The notes under the pieces were generated by a model. The model had not been told where the DNA came from and did no database searches. It was given only the letters and a program-made list of their open reading frames with translations. This document shows positions 1 through 8,162 of a stretch of DNA of 58,405 nucleotides, in pieces. Origin of the DNA: Meiothermus cerbereus DSM 11376 (GTDB lineage Bacteria; Deinococcota; Deinococci; Deinococcales; Thermaceae); the NCBI RefSeq assembly GCF_000620065.1, contig NZ_JHVI01000025.1, positions 1 to 58,405 on the forward strand, in the 5' to 3' direction. A program made the translations under genes and the position numbers. Position 1 is the stretch's first letter; each line of letters starts with the position of its first letter.

Positions 1-150
1 ATCGGTGCCCGCATGAAACGCTCGGGGATGCAGTGGAGTCGCCCTGGGGCTTCGCGCACAGCAGCCCACCGCGCCCAGCTATGTAGTTCCCATCCGCTGG
101 TGGCCTTCGAGGCCCTGAGGTGGAGGGCTTTCCCTGTACGGAATTGCTGA
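1..150 (+). pseudogene. 3' end of an ISKra4-like transposase gene, cut by the window edge
   Basis: The reading frame is open from base 1 and ends with TGA at 148-150. It encodes about 49 C-terminal residues including IGARMKRSGMQWSR, which matches the conserved C-terminal block of ISKra4-type DDE transposases. The rest of the gene lies left of the window, so whether it is intact cannot be judged. The DNA is identical to the copy at the right edge, in inverted orientation. Confidence 0.75.
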
Positions 151-159
151 GATGCACCC
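1..159 (+). mobile_element. Right-end fragment of an insertion sequence, inverted copy at 58082-58240
   Basis: Bases 1-159 are identical, base for base, to the reverse complement of 58082-58240. Identity stops just after GATGCACCC, 9 bp beyond the transposase stop codon, which should mark the IS terminus. The opposite terminus is outside the window. Confidence 0.8.
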
Positions 160-306
160 CAAAAGAAGTTTTTTCTTGCTTGCAAAGCCTGGAGGTGCTA
201 GGCTACTCGAGGCGCTTTGCTAAGCAGGAAGCATTGGGGTTTTCTGCTGATCGCAAAAGCTCAGGAGGCACCGTGGAAGATCACAGTTCTAGTCGAAGAT
301 TTTGCC

Positions 307-398
307 CGGTGTGCTCCCACACCGAGTAATCCTCGACAAACCGTGTACCCTGCGGAGCTTCCTTCCAAGATTCGGCTCAGGCCGAAAACCGAAGGAGG
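307..398 (+). promoter_or_regulatory. Structured 5' leader of mgtE with the ribosome-binding site in a stem
   Basis: Two hairpins precede mgtE. The first is CGGTGTG/CACACCG at 307-324. The second nests an inner stem TTCGGC/GCCGAA (371-386) inside an outer stem TCCTTC/GAAGGA (360-365 with 391-396). The outer stem uses part of the GGAGG Shine-Dalgarno at 394-398, so folding could limit translation. I saw no match to the known M-box magnesium riboswitch. The regulatory role is inferred. Confidence 0.4.
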
Positions 399-404
399 CC
401 GCAT

Positions 405-1769
405 ATGTACGACAGCGAAACCTTGGTTGGGCTGGAAGCCCTCAAAAACGCTCTTCGCGAGAGTGACGCCTTCAAGGTTAAGGCTGCGCTGGAAGAGCTA
501 TACCCCGCACAGATCCTGGAACATTGGGCAGAGTTCGCCCCCGAGCACCGCCGGGCCATCCTGACCCTGCTCTCCCCCGCCGAGGCCGCGGAGGTCTTTA
601 GCCACCTCGAGGAGGCCGAACAGGCCGAACTTCTGGAAGCCCTGCCGCCCTGGCGGGTCAAGGAACTGCTGGAGGAGCTTTCGCTCGACGACCTGGCCGA
701 TGCCATCAACGCCGTCGAGGAAGAAAACAGCCCCGAAGCTGCTGAAGCCTTGTTACAGCAGCTAGACCCCGAGACCCGGGCCGAGGTAGAAGAGCTGGCC
801 GAGTACGAAGAGGACGAGGCCGGGGGCATCATGACCTCGGAGTACATCGCGGTACGGGACAATATGCGGGTCGAGGAGGTGTTCCGCTTCCTCAGGCGCG
901 AGGCCCCGGACGCAGAGCAAATTTACGTGATTTACGTGGTAGATGCCGAGCAGCATCTAAAAGGGGTGCTTACCCTGCGTGACCTGATCGTGGCCGATCC
1001 CAAAACCCGCGTTTCGGAGATCATGAACCCCGATGTGATTTACGTGCGCGACGACACCGACCAGGAGGAAGTGGCCCGGCTGATGGCCGACTACAACTTT
1101 ACGGTGCTGCCAGTAGTGAACGAGGACAAAAAACTGGTCGGGATCGTAACCATCGACGACGTAGTAGACGTAATCGAAGAGGAAGCCACCGAAGACATCT
1201 ACCGCCTGGGTGCGGTGGAGTCGCCCGAGCTGGTGTACAGCAAATCGAGTGTGTGGGAGCTGTGGAGCGCCCGGGTACGCTGGCTGATTATCCTGATCGT
1301 GACCGGCAGCATTACCAGCAGCATTTTGCAGGGCTTCGAGTCGGTGCTCGAGGCCGTCACTGCCTTGGCCTTTTATGTGCCAGTGCTGGTAGGCACCGGG
1401 GGCAATACCGGAAACCAGTCCAGCACCCTGATTGTGCGAGCCCTGGCCACCCGCGACGTGTCTTTGGGCGACTGGCTGCGCATCATACGTAAGGAGCTGG
1501 GCGTTGGTGTGCTGCTGGGTATAACCCTGGCTGGCCTGCTAACCATCAAGGTACTGATTGACGGACAGGTTCAACTGCTGTGGGTGGTGGGCATTTCGCT
1601 AGCCCTGGTGGTGCTGCTGGCCAACGTGGTGGGCGCCATGTTGCCCCTGCTGCTACGACGGCTTAAGCTCGACCCCGCCCTTATTTCCAACCCCCTGATT
1701 GCCACCGTTACCGACGTAACCGGGCTGGTGGTATACCTGAGCGTGGCCCGCTGGCTGCTGGAGCTGTAA
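405..1769 (+). CDS. mgtE: Magnesium transporter MgtE
   Basis: This 454-residue protein is a Mg2+-gated Mg2+ channel of the inner membrane. It has the family's layout: an acidic helical N domain (about 1-130), two CBS domains (about 135-255) that sense cytosolic Mg2+, then five membrane helices from about residue 290. The pore signature GTGGNTGNQSST and the Asp in ATVTDVTG, the ion-selecting acidic residue in MgtE channels, are present. Length matches Thermus MgtE. The start ATG follows GGAGG by 6 bases. It stands alone behind a structured leader that may couple translation to a signal. Confidence 0.96.
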   Translation: MYDSETLVGLEALKNALRESDAFKVKAALEELYPAQILEHWAEFAPEHRRAILTLLSPAEAAEVFSHLEEAEQAELLEALPPWRVKELLEELSLDDLADAINAVEEENSPEAAEALLQQLDPETRAEVEELAEYEEDEAGGIMTSEYIAVRDNMRVEEVFRFLRREAPDAEQIYVIYVVDAEQHLKGVLTLRDLIVADPKTRVSEIMNPDVIYVRDDTDQEEVARLMADYNFTVLPVVNEDKKLVGIVTIDDVVDVIEEEATEDIYRLGAVESPELVYSKSSVWELWSARVRWLIILIVTGSITSSILQGFESVLEAVTALAFYVPVLVGTGGNTGNQSSTLIVRALATRDVSLGDWLRIIRKELGVGVLLGITLAGLLTIKVLIDGQVQLLWVVGISLALVVLLANVVGAMLPLLLRRLKLDPALISNPLIATVTDVTGLVVYLSVARWLLEL

Positions 1770-2050
1770 CGGCCAGACTTCTCCCACAATTGAGCTGCCC
1801 ACCTGGCCATTGTGCCAAGCGCCTGATTGGCCTTACGGGCAGGCCGCGTGCGGAAAACCATAAATCCCGACAAAGATACTTGATTTATTGGTTGCCGCTT
1901 GCTAGCGTTGAGGGCGCGGTTGCCGGTTGGCAAGGCACGCTCCTGAGGTGCCTGGCAAAGCTGGCTACCCCAAGGCTGCCCTGCTGATGCACCCGGGCAA
2001 TTTTCAACTGTTCTGCTTTTTTTGACACGCCTTTTCTGAACCTGACTGCG

Positions 2051-3619
2051 ATGTTTTCTAGTCTGACCCGACCCATCCCCAAACCCCTGCTGGCAGTGGC
2101 CTGGCTGGTGGGTTCGGCGGTGGTGTTGCCGATGCTGTACCTGGTGCTGCGGGCCGCCGAAGCCGAGCCCCACCAGCTCGCCGAGATTGTGTTGCGGGAG
2201 CGCAATCTACAGTTGCTTGGCAACACACTGGCGCTACTGGTGGGGGTGATTGCCCTTACGACGGCGCTGGCCCTCCCGCTGGCCTGGATTACCAGCCGCA
2301 CCGACCTGCGGGGCAAGCGCTTTTGGACAGTTTTGCTGGTGCTGCCGCTGGCAGTGCCTGGATATGTGGGGGTGTTTGGGTTCTTTGGGGCCGCCGGGGC
2401 CAGCGGCTGGCTGGAAAGCTTGCTGGGCTTTCCCTGGCCCCGGCCCACGGGCTACCTGGGGGCCTTAGGGGTGCTGACCCTTTTTACCTACCCGTACCTG
2501 TTTTTGAACCTGCGGGCCGCACTCTTGGGGCTGGATGTGGGCCTCGAGGAGTCCGCCCGCAGCCTGGGCTACAGGGGCCTCGAGGTCTTCTGGCGGGTGG
2601 TGTTGCCCCAGCTCCGGCCCGCCCTGTATGCCGGCTGGCTCCTCATCGGGCTGCACGTGCTGGGCGACTTTGGGGTAGTCAGCCTGGTGCGCTTCGAAAC
2701 CTTCAGCTATGCCATCTATCTGCAATACTCGGCCTCCTTCGACCGGATATATGCCGCCTGGCTCTCGCTGATGCTGATTGGGCTAACCGGAAGCCTGCTC
2801 TGGCTCGAGGCCCGCCTGCTCAAGAACCTCTCCCTGAGCCGGGTAGGGCTTGGTAGCGCAAGGCGACCCCAACCGGCCAGGCTGGGGGCCTGGCGGTTGC
2901 CCGCAATAGCCCTGATGGGGGTGCCCATTGTGGGGGCTCTGGTGGTACCGCTCACCTCCATTGTGTACTGGCTGGCACAGTACCCCGGCACCTATGTGAA
3001 TGGCTTGGGTGGCATCCTGGAAGCCTTGCGAAACTCGGTTCAGGCCGCTGCCCCCGCAGCCATGCTGGCCACCTGTTTGGCCCTGCCCCTGGCCTACCTG
3101 GGGGTGCGCTACCCCAGCAGGCTCGCGAGGCTTCTCGAGCGCACCGCCTACATCGGCTACGCCACACCCCCGCTGGCCTTTGCCCTGGCCCTCATTTTCT
3201 TCAGTCTGCGCGGGATGCCCTTCCTTTACCAGACCCTGGCCCTGCTAATTCTGGCCTATGCGCTGCACTTCCTGGCCGAGGCCATCGGCCCCATCCGCAG
3301 CGCGCTCTACCAGGCCCCACCCCGGCTCGAGGAGGCCGCCCGCAGCCTGGGCTATAAACCCCTGCAGGCCTTCCTGAAAGCCACCTTCCCCCTGCTCAGG
3401 CGGGGCATGCTAGCCAGCATGGCCCTGGTGTTTTTGTCGGCGGTAAAGGAACTTCCCCTCACCTTCTTGCTGGCTCCGGTGGGGTATTCTACGCTTTCGA
3501 CACGCATCTGGGGCTACACCTCGGAAGCCATGTTTGCCGAAGCGGCCCCCTATGCCCTCCTGATCGTGCTATTCTCGGCTGGATTGGTGGGCTTACTACT
3601 CTCCCAGGAACGACGATGA
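2051..3619 (+). CDS. Fused two-domain ABC permease, Fe3+ (FbpB/SfuB) type
   Basis: This 522-residue integral membrane protein has about twelve hydrophobic segments in two homologous halves. Each half carries an EAA loop for contacting the ATPase: EESARSLGYRGLEVFWRVVL near residue 165 and EEAARSLGYKPLQAFLKATF near 430. That fused layout is typical of ferric iron, thiamine and similar importers. It overlaps the ATPase gene by 4 bp (ATGA), so the two are translationally coupled. No periplasmic binding protein gene lies nearby. Fe3+ is the likeliest substrate, but thiamine or another small ligand is possible. The start ATG has no clear ribosome-binding site. Confidence 0.85.
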   Translation: MFSSLTRPIPKPLLAVAWLVGSAVVLPMLYLVLRAAEAEPHQLAEIVLRERNLQLLGNTLALLVGVIALTTALALPLAWITSRTDLRGKRFWTVLLVLPLAVPGYVGVFGFFGAAGASGWLESLLGFPWPRPTGYLGALGVLTLFTYPYLFLNLRAALLGLDVGLEESARSLGYRGLEVFWRVVLPQLRPALYAGWLLIGLHVLGDFGVVSLVRFETFSYAIYLQYSASFDRIYAAWLSLMLIGLTGSLLWLEARLLKNLSLSRVGLGSARRPQPARLGAWRLPAIALMGVPIVGALVVPLTSIVYWLAQYPGTYVNGLGGILEALRNSVQAAAPAAMLATCLALPLAYLGVRYPSRLARLLERTAYIGYATPPLAFALALIFFSLRGMPFLYQTLALLILAYALHFLAEAIGPIRSALYQAPPRLEEAARSLGYKPLQAFLKATFPLLRRGMLASMALVFLSAVKELPLTFLLAPVGYSTLSTRIWGYTSEAMFAEAAPYALLIVLFSAGLVGLLLSQERR

Positions 3620-4707
3620 AAACTCAAAGCGCCGAACGCCCTTCCACCGAGGCCCTGGCCCGCGCCCCTATCCTGCAAGTGCAGGGCCTGACCAAGCGCT
3701 TCCACCCCGATTTCCCTCCTGTGGTACAGGCGGTGAGTTTTGCGGTGGATCAAGGCGAGGTGTTTGCCCTCCTGGGGCCCTCGGGCTGCGGGAAAACCAC
3801 CACCCTGCGTCTGATTGCCGGCTTTGAGCAACCCGACAGCGGTCAGATCTGGTTGGACGGCCGGGAAATCACCCGCCACCCCCCAGAACAGCGCGGCATC
3901 GGCTTTGTTTTCCAGGACTATGCGCTGTTTCCCCATCTGAGTGTGTTCGAGAACGTGGCCTTCGGTCTGCGCCACCTGCGGGGAAAAGAGCGGCAGGCGC
4001 GTGTGATGGAGGTGCTGGGCCTGGTTGGTCTGACTGTTTTCAAAGACCGCAAGCCCGGCGAGCTTTCGGGGGGGCAGCAGCAGCGGGTAGCCCTGGCCCG
4101 CGCCATTGCCCCCGGCCCCAAGCTGGTGCTGCTCGATGAGCCCTTTAGTAGCCTGGACGCCGCCCTGCGCCAGTCCACCCGCGACGAGGTGCGGACGCTG
4201 CTAAAGCAGTCGGGCATAGGGGCTATTCTGGTCACCCACGACCAGGAAGAGGCCCTCTCCTTTGCCGACCGGCTGGCCGTGATGCGGAGTGGGCAGCTCG
4301 AGCAAGTGGGCACCCCGGAGGAGGTTTATCATCGCCCCCGTACCCCCTTCGTGGCCCAGTTTCTGGGCCGCACCAACCTGATCCCCGGCGAAGCCCGGGG
4401 CCTCGAGGCCGAAACGCCCCTGGGACGCATAATGCTCTTTGAGGAGGCCCACGGCGCGGTGCTGCTCTCCTTGCGCCCCGAAGGTCTGGGCCTGGCCGTC
4501 CCCTTAGGACACCTGGGCATAGACGGAAAGCAGCTCGAGGGTACTGTGCTCGCCCGCGAGTTTAAAGGCCACGACATGACCTACCGCATCCAGCTTGGCA
4601 ACCGCGAGCTAATTGTGCAGGAAAGCCCGGAAAGCCCCTTTTACCCAGGCGACAAGGTGCGGGTACTGGTGCGGGCCAAAGCGGTGGTGGTGGGGCGGGG
4701 CAGGTAA
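3616..4707 (+). CDS. ABC transporter ATPase, FbpC/PotA type
   Basis: This 363-residue protein powers the permease encoded just upstream. Walker A is GPSGCGKTTTLRL near residue 57, the signature is LSGGQQQRVALARAI near 153, and Walker B is LVLLDEP, followed by the switch His in VTHDQEEA. The C-terminal third (from about 240) has the beta-rich OB/TOBE-type fold of the iron, spermidine and thiamine importer ATPases. Start and stop fit the coupled operon. The substrate is inferred from the permease type only. Confidence 0.88.
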   Translation: MKTQSAERPSTEALARAPILQVQGLTKRFHPDFPPVVQAVSFAVDQGEVFALLGPSGCGKTTTLRLIAGFEQPDSGQIWLDGREITRHPPEQRGIGFVFQDYALFPHLSVFENVAFGLRHLRGKERQARVMEVLGLVGLTVFKDRKPGELSGGQQQRVALARAIAPGPKLVLLDEPFSSLDAALRQSTRDEVRTLLKQSGIGAILVTHDQEEALSFADRLAVMRSGQLEQVGTPEEVYHRPRTPFVAQFLGRTNLIPGEARGLEAETPLGRIMLFEEAHGAVLLSLRPEGLGLAVPLGHLGIDGKQLEGTVLAREFKGHDMTYRIQLGNRELIVQESPESPFYPGDKVRVLVRAKAVVVGRGR

Positions 4708-4740
4708 CCCCCAGCCAAAGCATGCTGTCTGTTCTGGGGG

Positions 4741-4810
4741 ACGATCCCTTTCAGGACTCGCTGGCGCTCGTGCACCCGTGGGACGATCCTTTTCAGGACT
4801 CGCTGGCGCT
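4741..4810. repeat. Two-copy tandem direct repeat, period 42 bp
   Basis: A 28-bp unit beginning ACGATCC and ending CTGGCGCT occurs at 4741-4768 and again at 4783-4810 with one mismatch. The copies lie between the ABC ATPase stop and truA. If read in the truA frame they would give DDPFQDSLAL twice, but this part is unlikely to be translated. Confidence 0.85.
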
Positions 4811-4847
4811 ACAGGCAATTGTTTTCCCCCAGGCAACCACAGGTAAA

Positions 4848-5651
4848 ATGTCAATCGCCTTGGAAGACCTCGAGCCAGCCCAAAACAAAAATCTGAGGCG
4901 CATTCTGCTCACCCTCGAGTACGACGGCACCAATTTTGCAGGCCTGCAAACCCAGGCCCAGGGCGAGCGCACGGTGCAGCAGGAGCTCGAGGCCGCCCTC
5001 AGCAAAATTCCTGGCGCAAGACCCAAAATCTGGCCCTGTGGCCGCACCGACGCGGGGGTGCATGCCATAGCCATGCCAGTACATTACGATACCGAAGACA
5101 GCATCCCCACCGAAAAAATCCCCTATGCCCTGAATAGTCTGCTGCCTCCGGATATTCGGGCCATCGCTGCCGAGGAGGTCGCACCGGACTTTCACGCCCG
5201 CAAAAGCTGCCACTGGCGTGAGTACCGCTACCGCATCCTGCAACGCCGGATGCCCCCTGCCCTGGATCGCCACCGGGTGTGGTGGATTCCACAGTCGCTC
5301 AACCTGATCCCCATGCGCCATGCGCTGGAGCACCTGGTGGGCACACACGATTTTCGGGCTTTTGCCGTAAAGGAGGAGCGCAGCACCATCCGGCAAATCT
5401 ACCGTACCCACCTGGAAGTGTGGCCTGCCGAGGGTGGGCGGGAAATTTGGCTCGAGTTCGTGGGGTCTGGCTTTCTGCGCGGCCAGGTACGCAGCATGGT
5501 GGGCACCCTGGTAGAGGTCGGTCTGGGCAAGCGCAACTCCGGTTCCATTCTGGCTCTGCTCGAGGGCGGCACCCGCAAGGATGCAGGCGCTACCGCTCCC
5601 GCCCATGGCCTCTACTTTGTGCGCGCGGGCTACCAGCCCTACCGCCAGTAG
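4848..5651 (+). CDS. truA: tRNA pseudouridine(38-40) synthase TruA
   Basis: This 267-residue enzyme converts uridines 38-40 of the tRNA anticodon arm to pseudouridine. The catalytic Asp lies in CGRTDAGVHA, the TruA signature, and RGQVRSMVGTLVEVG near the C terminus is also diagnostic. The frame is open further upstream to 4722, but that stretch is the 42-bp tandem repeat. I therefore place the start at ATG 4848, which gives the normal family length. The last 13 bp overlap the 3' end of the convergent gene at 5639. Confidence 0.93.
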   Translation: MSIALEDLEPAQNKNLRRILLTLEYDGTNFAGLQTQAQGERTVQQELEAALSKIPGARPKIWPCGRTDAGVHAIAMPVHYDTEDSIPTEKIPYALNSLLPPDIRAIAAEEVAPDFHARKSCHWREYRYRILQRRMPPALDRHRVWWIPQSLNLIPMRHALEHLVGTHDFRAFAVKEERSTIRQIYRTHLEVWPAEGGREIWLEFVGSGFLRGQVRSMVGTLVEVGLGKRNSGSILALLEGGTRKDAGATAPAHGLYFVRAGYQPYRQ

Positions 5652-6628
5652 AGCTGCACGTACACCCGTACCGCCTCCACCGGGGCCCTGGAGAGGTCTA
5701 CACCCAAGCGCAACCCATCGTTCCAGCTATAGGCCGCCCCAATCAGCAGTTTACGCGGCTCTTGCAGCCAGGCCTGAAACCGATCCTCGGGCAGAAAAGG
5801 GCTGTTCTCACCCAGGTAGTCCCAATCCGGGTTCCACCACAAGAGCGCTTCGAAACGGCCTTTATCCAGGGCCTCCACCCAGGCTTGGGTCTCACTATCG
5901 CAGGGACACTGCAACATAAAAGCCAGGGCCTGCCCCAGCGGGAGGGGCAAGGAAGCTGTACTCCAAAAGCCCCGATCCCGCTGCCAAAAGAGCCCCACCT
6001 CTCGACCCTGTAACCCCATCCGGGGAATAAGGCTCAGGGAGGACTCTGGTTCCCCCAGGCCACTTGGCATCTGCACAATTTCTACGAACGTGCCTAGTTG
6101 GAAAATTCCAGCGCTGGCCCCCACAAAACCCTGACCCCCCACAAGCCCGGCATGGGGCAGGTAGGCCATTTCCAGGCTAAGCCACGGAATTTCGCTGGGG
6201 CCATACCGGGCAAACACCCCCCAGCGTCCGTCCCGTCCCATCAGGGTATCGTCCCAGGGGCCGCTGTAATCATGGCGCTTCCCCAGGCTCAGAACAAAAT
6301 CCCCCAAATCGGTTTCGGCGACAGCCTCTAGGAGACCAAACTGCACCGCCGAATCGTACCAAAGGCCCAGGTCGGCTCGAGCCCTTACCCCTTCCCAGCG
6401 GGTTTGGGCCTGCAGCCTTCCACCCAAAGCCAACCCCCACTCCAGCGATGCAGACGGGCCTGGAGCCCCGTTGTACCCCAAAGAAAACTGCACTATCCCT
6501 GAGGGTTGCAGACATAGCACCTTTTCCTCTGGAACTACACAGTCCCATGAAACCCGAAACGTAGAGTCGTTCTGGGCAAAAACAAGCTGCGAAATAGCCA
6601 AAAAACTTGCCAGCAACGCAATCCGCAT
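5639..6628 (-). CDS. Secreted protein of unknown function, probably beta-rich
   Basis: I do not recognise this 329-residue protein. It starts with a signal peptide (MRIALLASFLAISQLVFAQ) that is predicted to be cleaved after FAQ. The rest alternates short hydrophobic and polar strands rich in Gly, Trp and Tyr and ends in VYVQLYWR. This resembles an outer-envelope beta protein, which is an inference. The frame extends upstream, but ATG 6628 is chosen because it begins the signal peptide and lies 6 nt after TATTGT. Its stop overlaps that of truA by 13 bp. Confidence 0.7.
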   Translation of the reverse strand: MRIALLASFLAISQLVFAQNDSTFRVSWDCVVPEEKVLCLQPSGIVQFSLGYNGAPGPSASLEWGLALGGRLQAQTRWEGVRARADLGLWYDSAVQFGLLEAVAETDLGDFVLSLGKRHDYSGPWDDTLMGRDGRWGVFARYGPSEIPWLSLEMAYLPHAGLVGGQGFVGASAGIFQLGTFVEIVQMPSGLGEPESSLSLIPRMGLQGREVGLFWQRDRGFWSTASLPLPLGQALAFMLQCPCDSETQAWVEALDKGRFEALLWWNPDWDYLGENSPFLPEDRFQAWLQEPRKLLIGAAYSWNDGLRLGVDLSRAPVEAVRVYVQLYWR

Positions 6629-6634
6629 TCCTCT

Positions 6635-6640
6635 ACAATA
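6635..6640 (-). promoter_or_regulatory. -10 box TATTGT, 6 nt before the start (leaderless type)
   Basis: TATTGT on the minus strand is separated by AGAGGA from ATG 6628. AGAGGA could alternatively act as a ribosome-binding site. Confidence 0.45.
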
Positions 6641-6798
6641 CAGCCTCCTCGACCCAAACTCAGGCCGAAATCCACACACCCATCGGATCGGGTTGGTACA
6701 AGACCGCCAGCCCCACAACGCACCGCGGTTCTTGCAAATACTCGGAACTAATTACCCAGTACCGCAAAACGCCGCACTGGGTATTCGTAGGAACCATC

Positions 6799-6922
6799 AT
6801 AAGAAATGTCTTTGCTTCGTCCTTTTTGCTGGGGCCCCCACCTGAAGCTGTGCCAGGAGCTGCCCTTGCATCTGGCCGGCTTTGACCTGCCCTAAACAGA
6901 AAGCTTCAGGTGGGGTTCATAT
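6799..6922 (+). repeat. Hairpin repeat family 1, copy A
   Basis: The element starts ATAAGAAATGTCTTTG, runs through CTTTTTGCTGGGG, and ends AGCTTCAGGTGGGGTTCATAT. Inner arms CCCCACCTGAAGCT (6836-6849) and AGCTTCAGGTGGGG (6902-6915) are perfect inverted repeats. It sits 14 bp past the dppC stop codon and accounts for most of the 308-bp gap 6629-6936. The remaining part, 6641-6798, shows nothing I can name. Confidence 0.85.
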
Positions 6923-6936
6923 CAGAACTGGCCGGT

Positions 6937-8154
6937 TTACAACCTGCTGCGCGGGTCGAGCGCATCCCGCAGGCCGTCGCCCAGGTAGTTGAAGGCCAGC
7001 ACCGTCAGGAAAATCATGAAGCCCGGGGCCAGGGCCAGCCAGGGCGCGGTAAAGATGTACTCCTGGGCCTTGGTGAGCATGTTGCCCCAGGTGGCCACCG
7101 GCGGCTGGATGCCAAAGCCCAAAAACGAGAGGGCGGCCTCGGTCAGAATGGCCCCACCAATGGCCAGGGTGGCGTTCACAATCAGGGGTGCCAGGGTATT
7201 GGGCACCAGGTGGCGGAACATGATGCGGGCATCCCCAGCTCCCAGGGCCTGGGCTGCGGTGGTGAAATCCTGTTCGCGCAAGCTCAGCACCGCTCCACGA
7301 ATCAACCGACCCGTTCCGATCCAGCCAAACAGCACGATGATGGTGATGATAATGAAAACCGAAGCCGACTCCCCAAACACGCTCTGGGCCCACTGCCCCA
7401 CCGCTCCCTGGGTGTCTCGCAGTAGCGCCGAGAGCACCAGCAGCAGGGGCAGCTCAGGGATGGTCAGCATAAAGTCCATAAAGCGCGAGATAACCACGTC
7501 CAGGTCAATCTTGCCTTGACCAAAAAGACCCCATCCCGCAATGAATAAAATCAGGCCCCACACCAGCGCCAAGCCCAGCAACGAAAGCACGTTGTTAAGG
7601 GTGAGGGTACCCGAGAAGAGCGCCTGTATATTGGCACCGGACAGCTCCCAGGCTAGGTCGGCGGCCAGGAAAAGCAGCCCGTACAGCAGCACCCACGACA
7701 CCACACGCCACAGCGCAAAAGGCCAGGGTTTCCAGCCGCCCGCCACTTTTGCGAAAGGGCCCACATAAAAACGAAGGGGCCGGCCCGAGAAGTAGCCGGC
7801 GAGAACCCCCAGGGTAGTTCCCAGCAAAGCCGCAGCAAAGGCGGCCACAAAGCCTACCAGCAGCGATATGCGTGCGCCGTAGATGATGCGCGATAGCACA
7901 TCCCGGCCTAGCTCGTCGGTGCCCAGCCAGTGCTCCCGGGTCGGGCCCAGGAAGTAGTAGTCAGCTAGGTTCTCGCCCGTAGGCTGGGCGGTGGGGCTGT
8001 AGGGGGCAATCCAGGGGGCGAAAATAGCCATCAAGATCAAAGTAATCACCACCCCCAGCGAAACCATTGCCGCCTTGTGCTTGCGGAACCGGCGCCAGGC
8101 CAGCGCCCAGGTAGACTGGGGTTTTTGTTTAGAAGCAGTTGCAACAGCAGCCAT
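6937..8154 (-). CDS. dppC: Peptide/nickel-type ABC permease DppC with a large internal insertion
   Basis: This inner-membrane permease of an oligopeptide-type importer has 405 residues, about 110 more than usual. The N-terminal part has HWLGTDELGRDVLSRIIYG, typical of DppC. The C-terminal part has the EAA loop (AAQALGAGDARIMFRHLVPN) and LSFLGFGIQPP. Between them, residues about 125-217 form an insertion with two extra hydrophobic stretches (about 150-166 and 188-207). Family proteins normally pass directly from AGYxxG to the DxxxxRxxD helix. The gene starts 8 bp after the dppB stop codon. No ATPase genes follow. Confidence 0.9.
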   Translation of the reverse strand: MAAVATASKQKPQSTWALAWRRFRKHKAAMVSLGVVITLILMAIFAPWIAPYSPTAQPTGENLADYYFLGPTREHWLGTDELGRDVLSRIIYGARISLLVGFVAAFAAALLGTTLGVLAGYFSGRPLRFYVGPFAKVAGGWKPWPFALWRVVSWVLLYGLLFLAADLAWELSGANIQALFSGTLTLNNVLSLLGLALVWGLILFIAGWGLFGQGKIDLDVVISRFMDFMLTIPELPLLLVLSALLRDTQGAVGQWAQSVFGESASVFIIITIIVLFGWIGTGRLIRGAVLSLREQDFTTAAQALGAGDARIMFRHLVPNTLAPLIVNATLAIGGAILTEAALSFLGFGIQPPVATWGNMLTKAQEYIFTAPWLALAPGFMIFLTVLAFNYLGDGLRDALDPRSRL

Positions 8155-8162
8155 AAAGCCCC

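Noticed and set aside
160-404. M-box magnesium riboswitch upstream of mgtE
   Set aside because: The conserved M-box blocks were not found; only simple stems are visible.
1770-2050. Remnant of a binding-protein gene upstream of the iron-type permease
   Set aside because: No frame there has signal-peptide or binding-protein features; a TTGACA at about 2026 lacks a matching -10 box.
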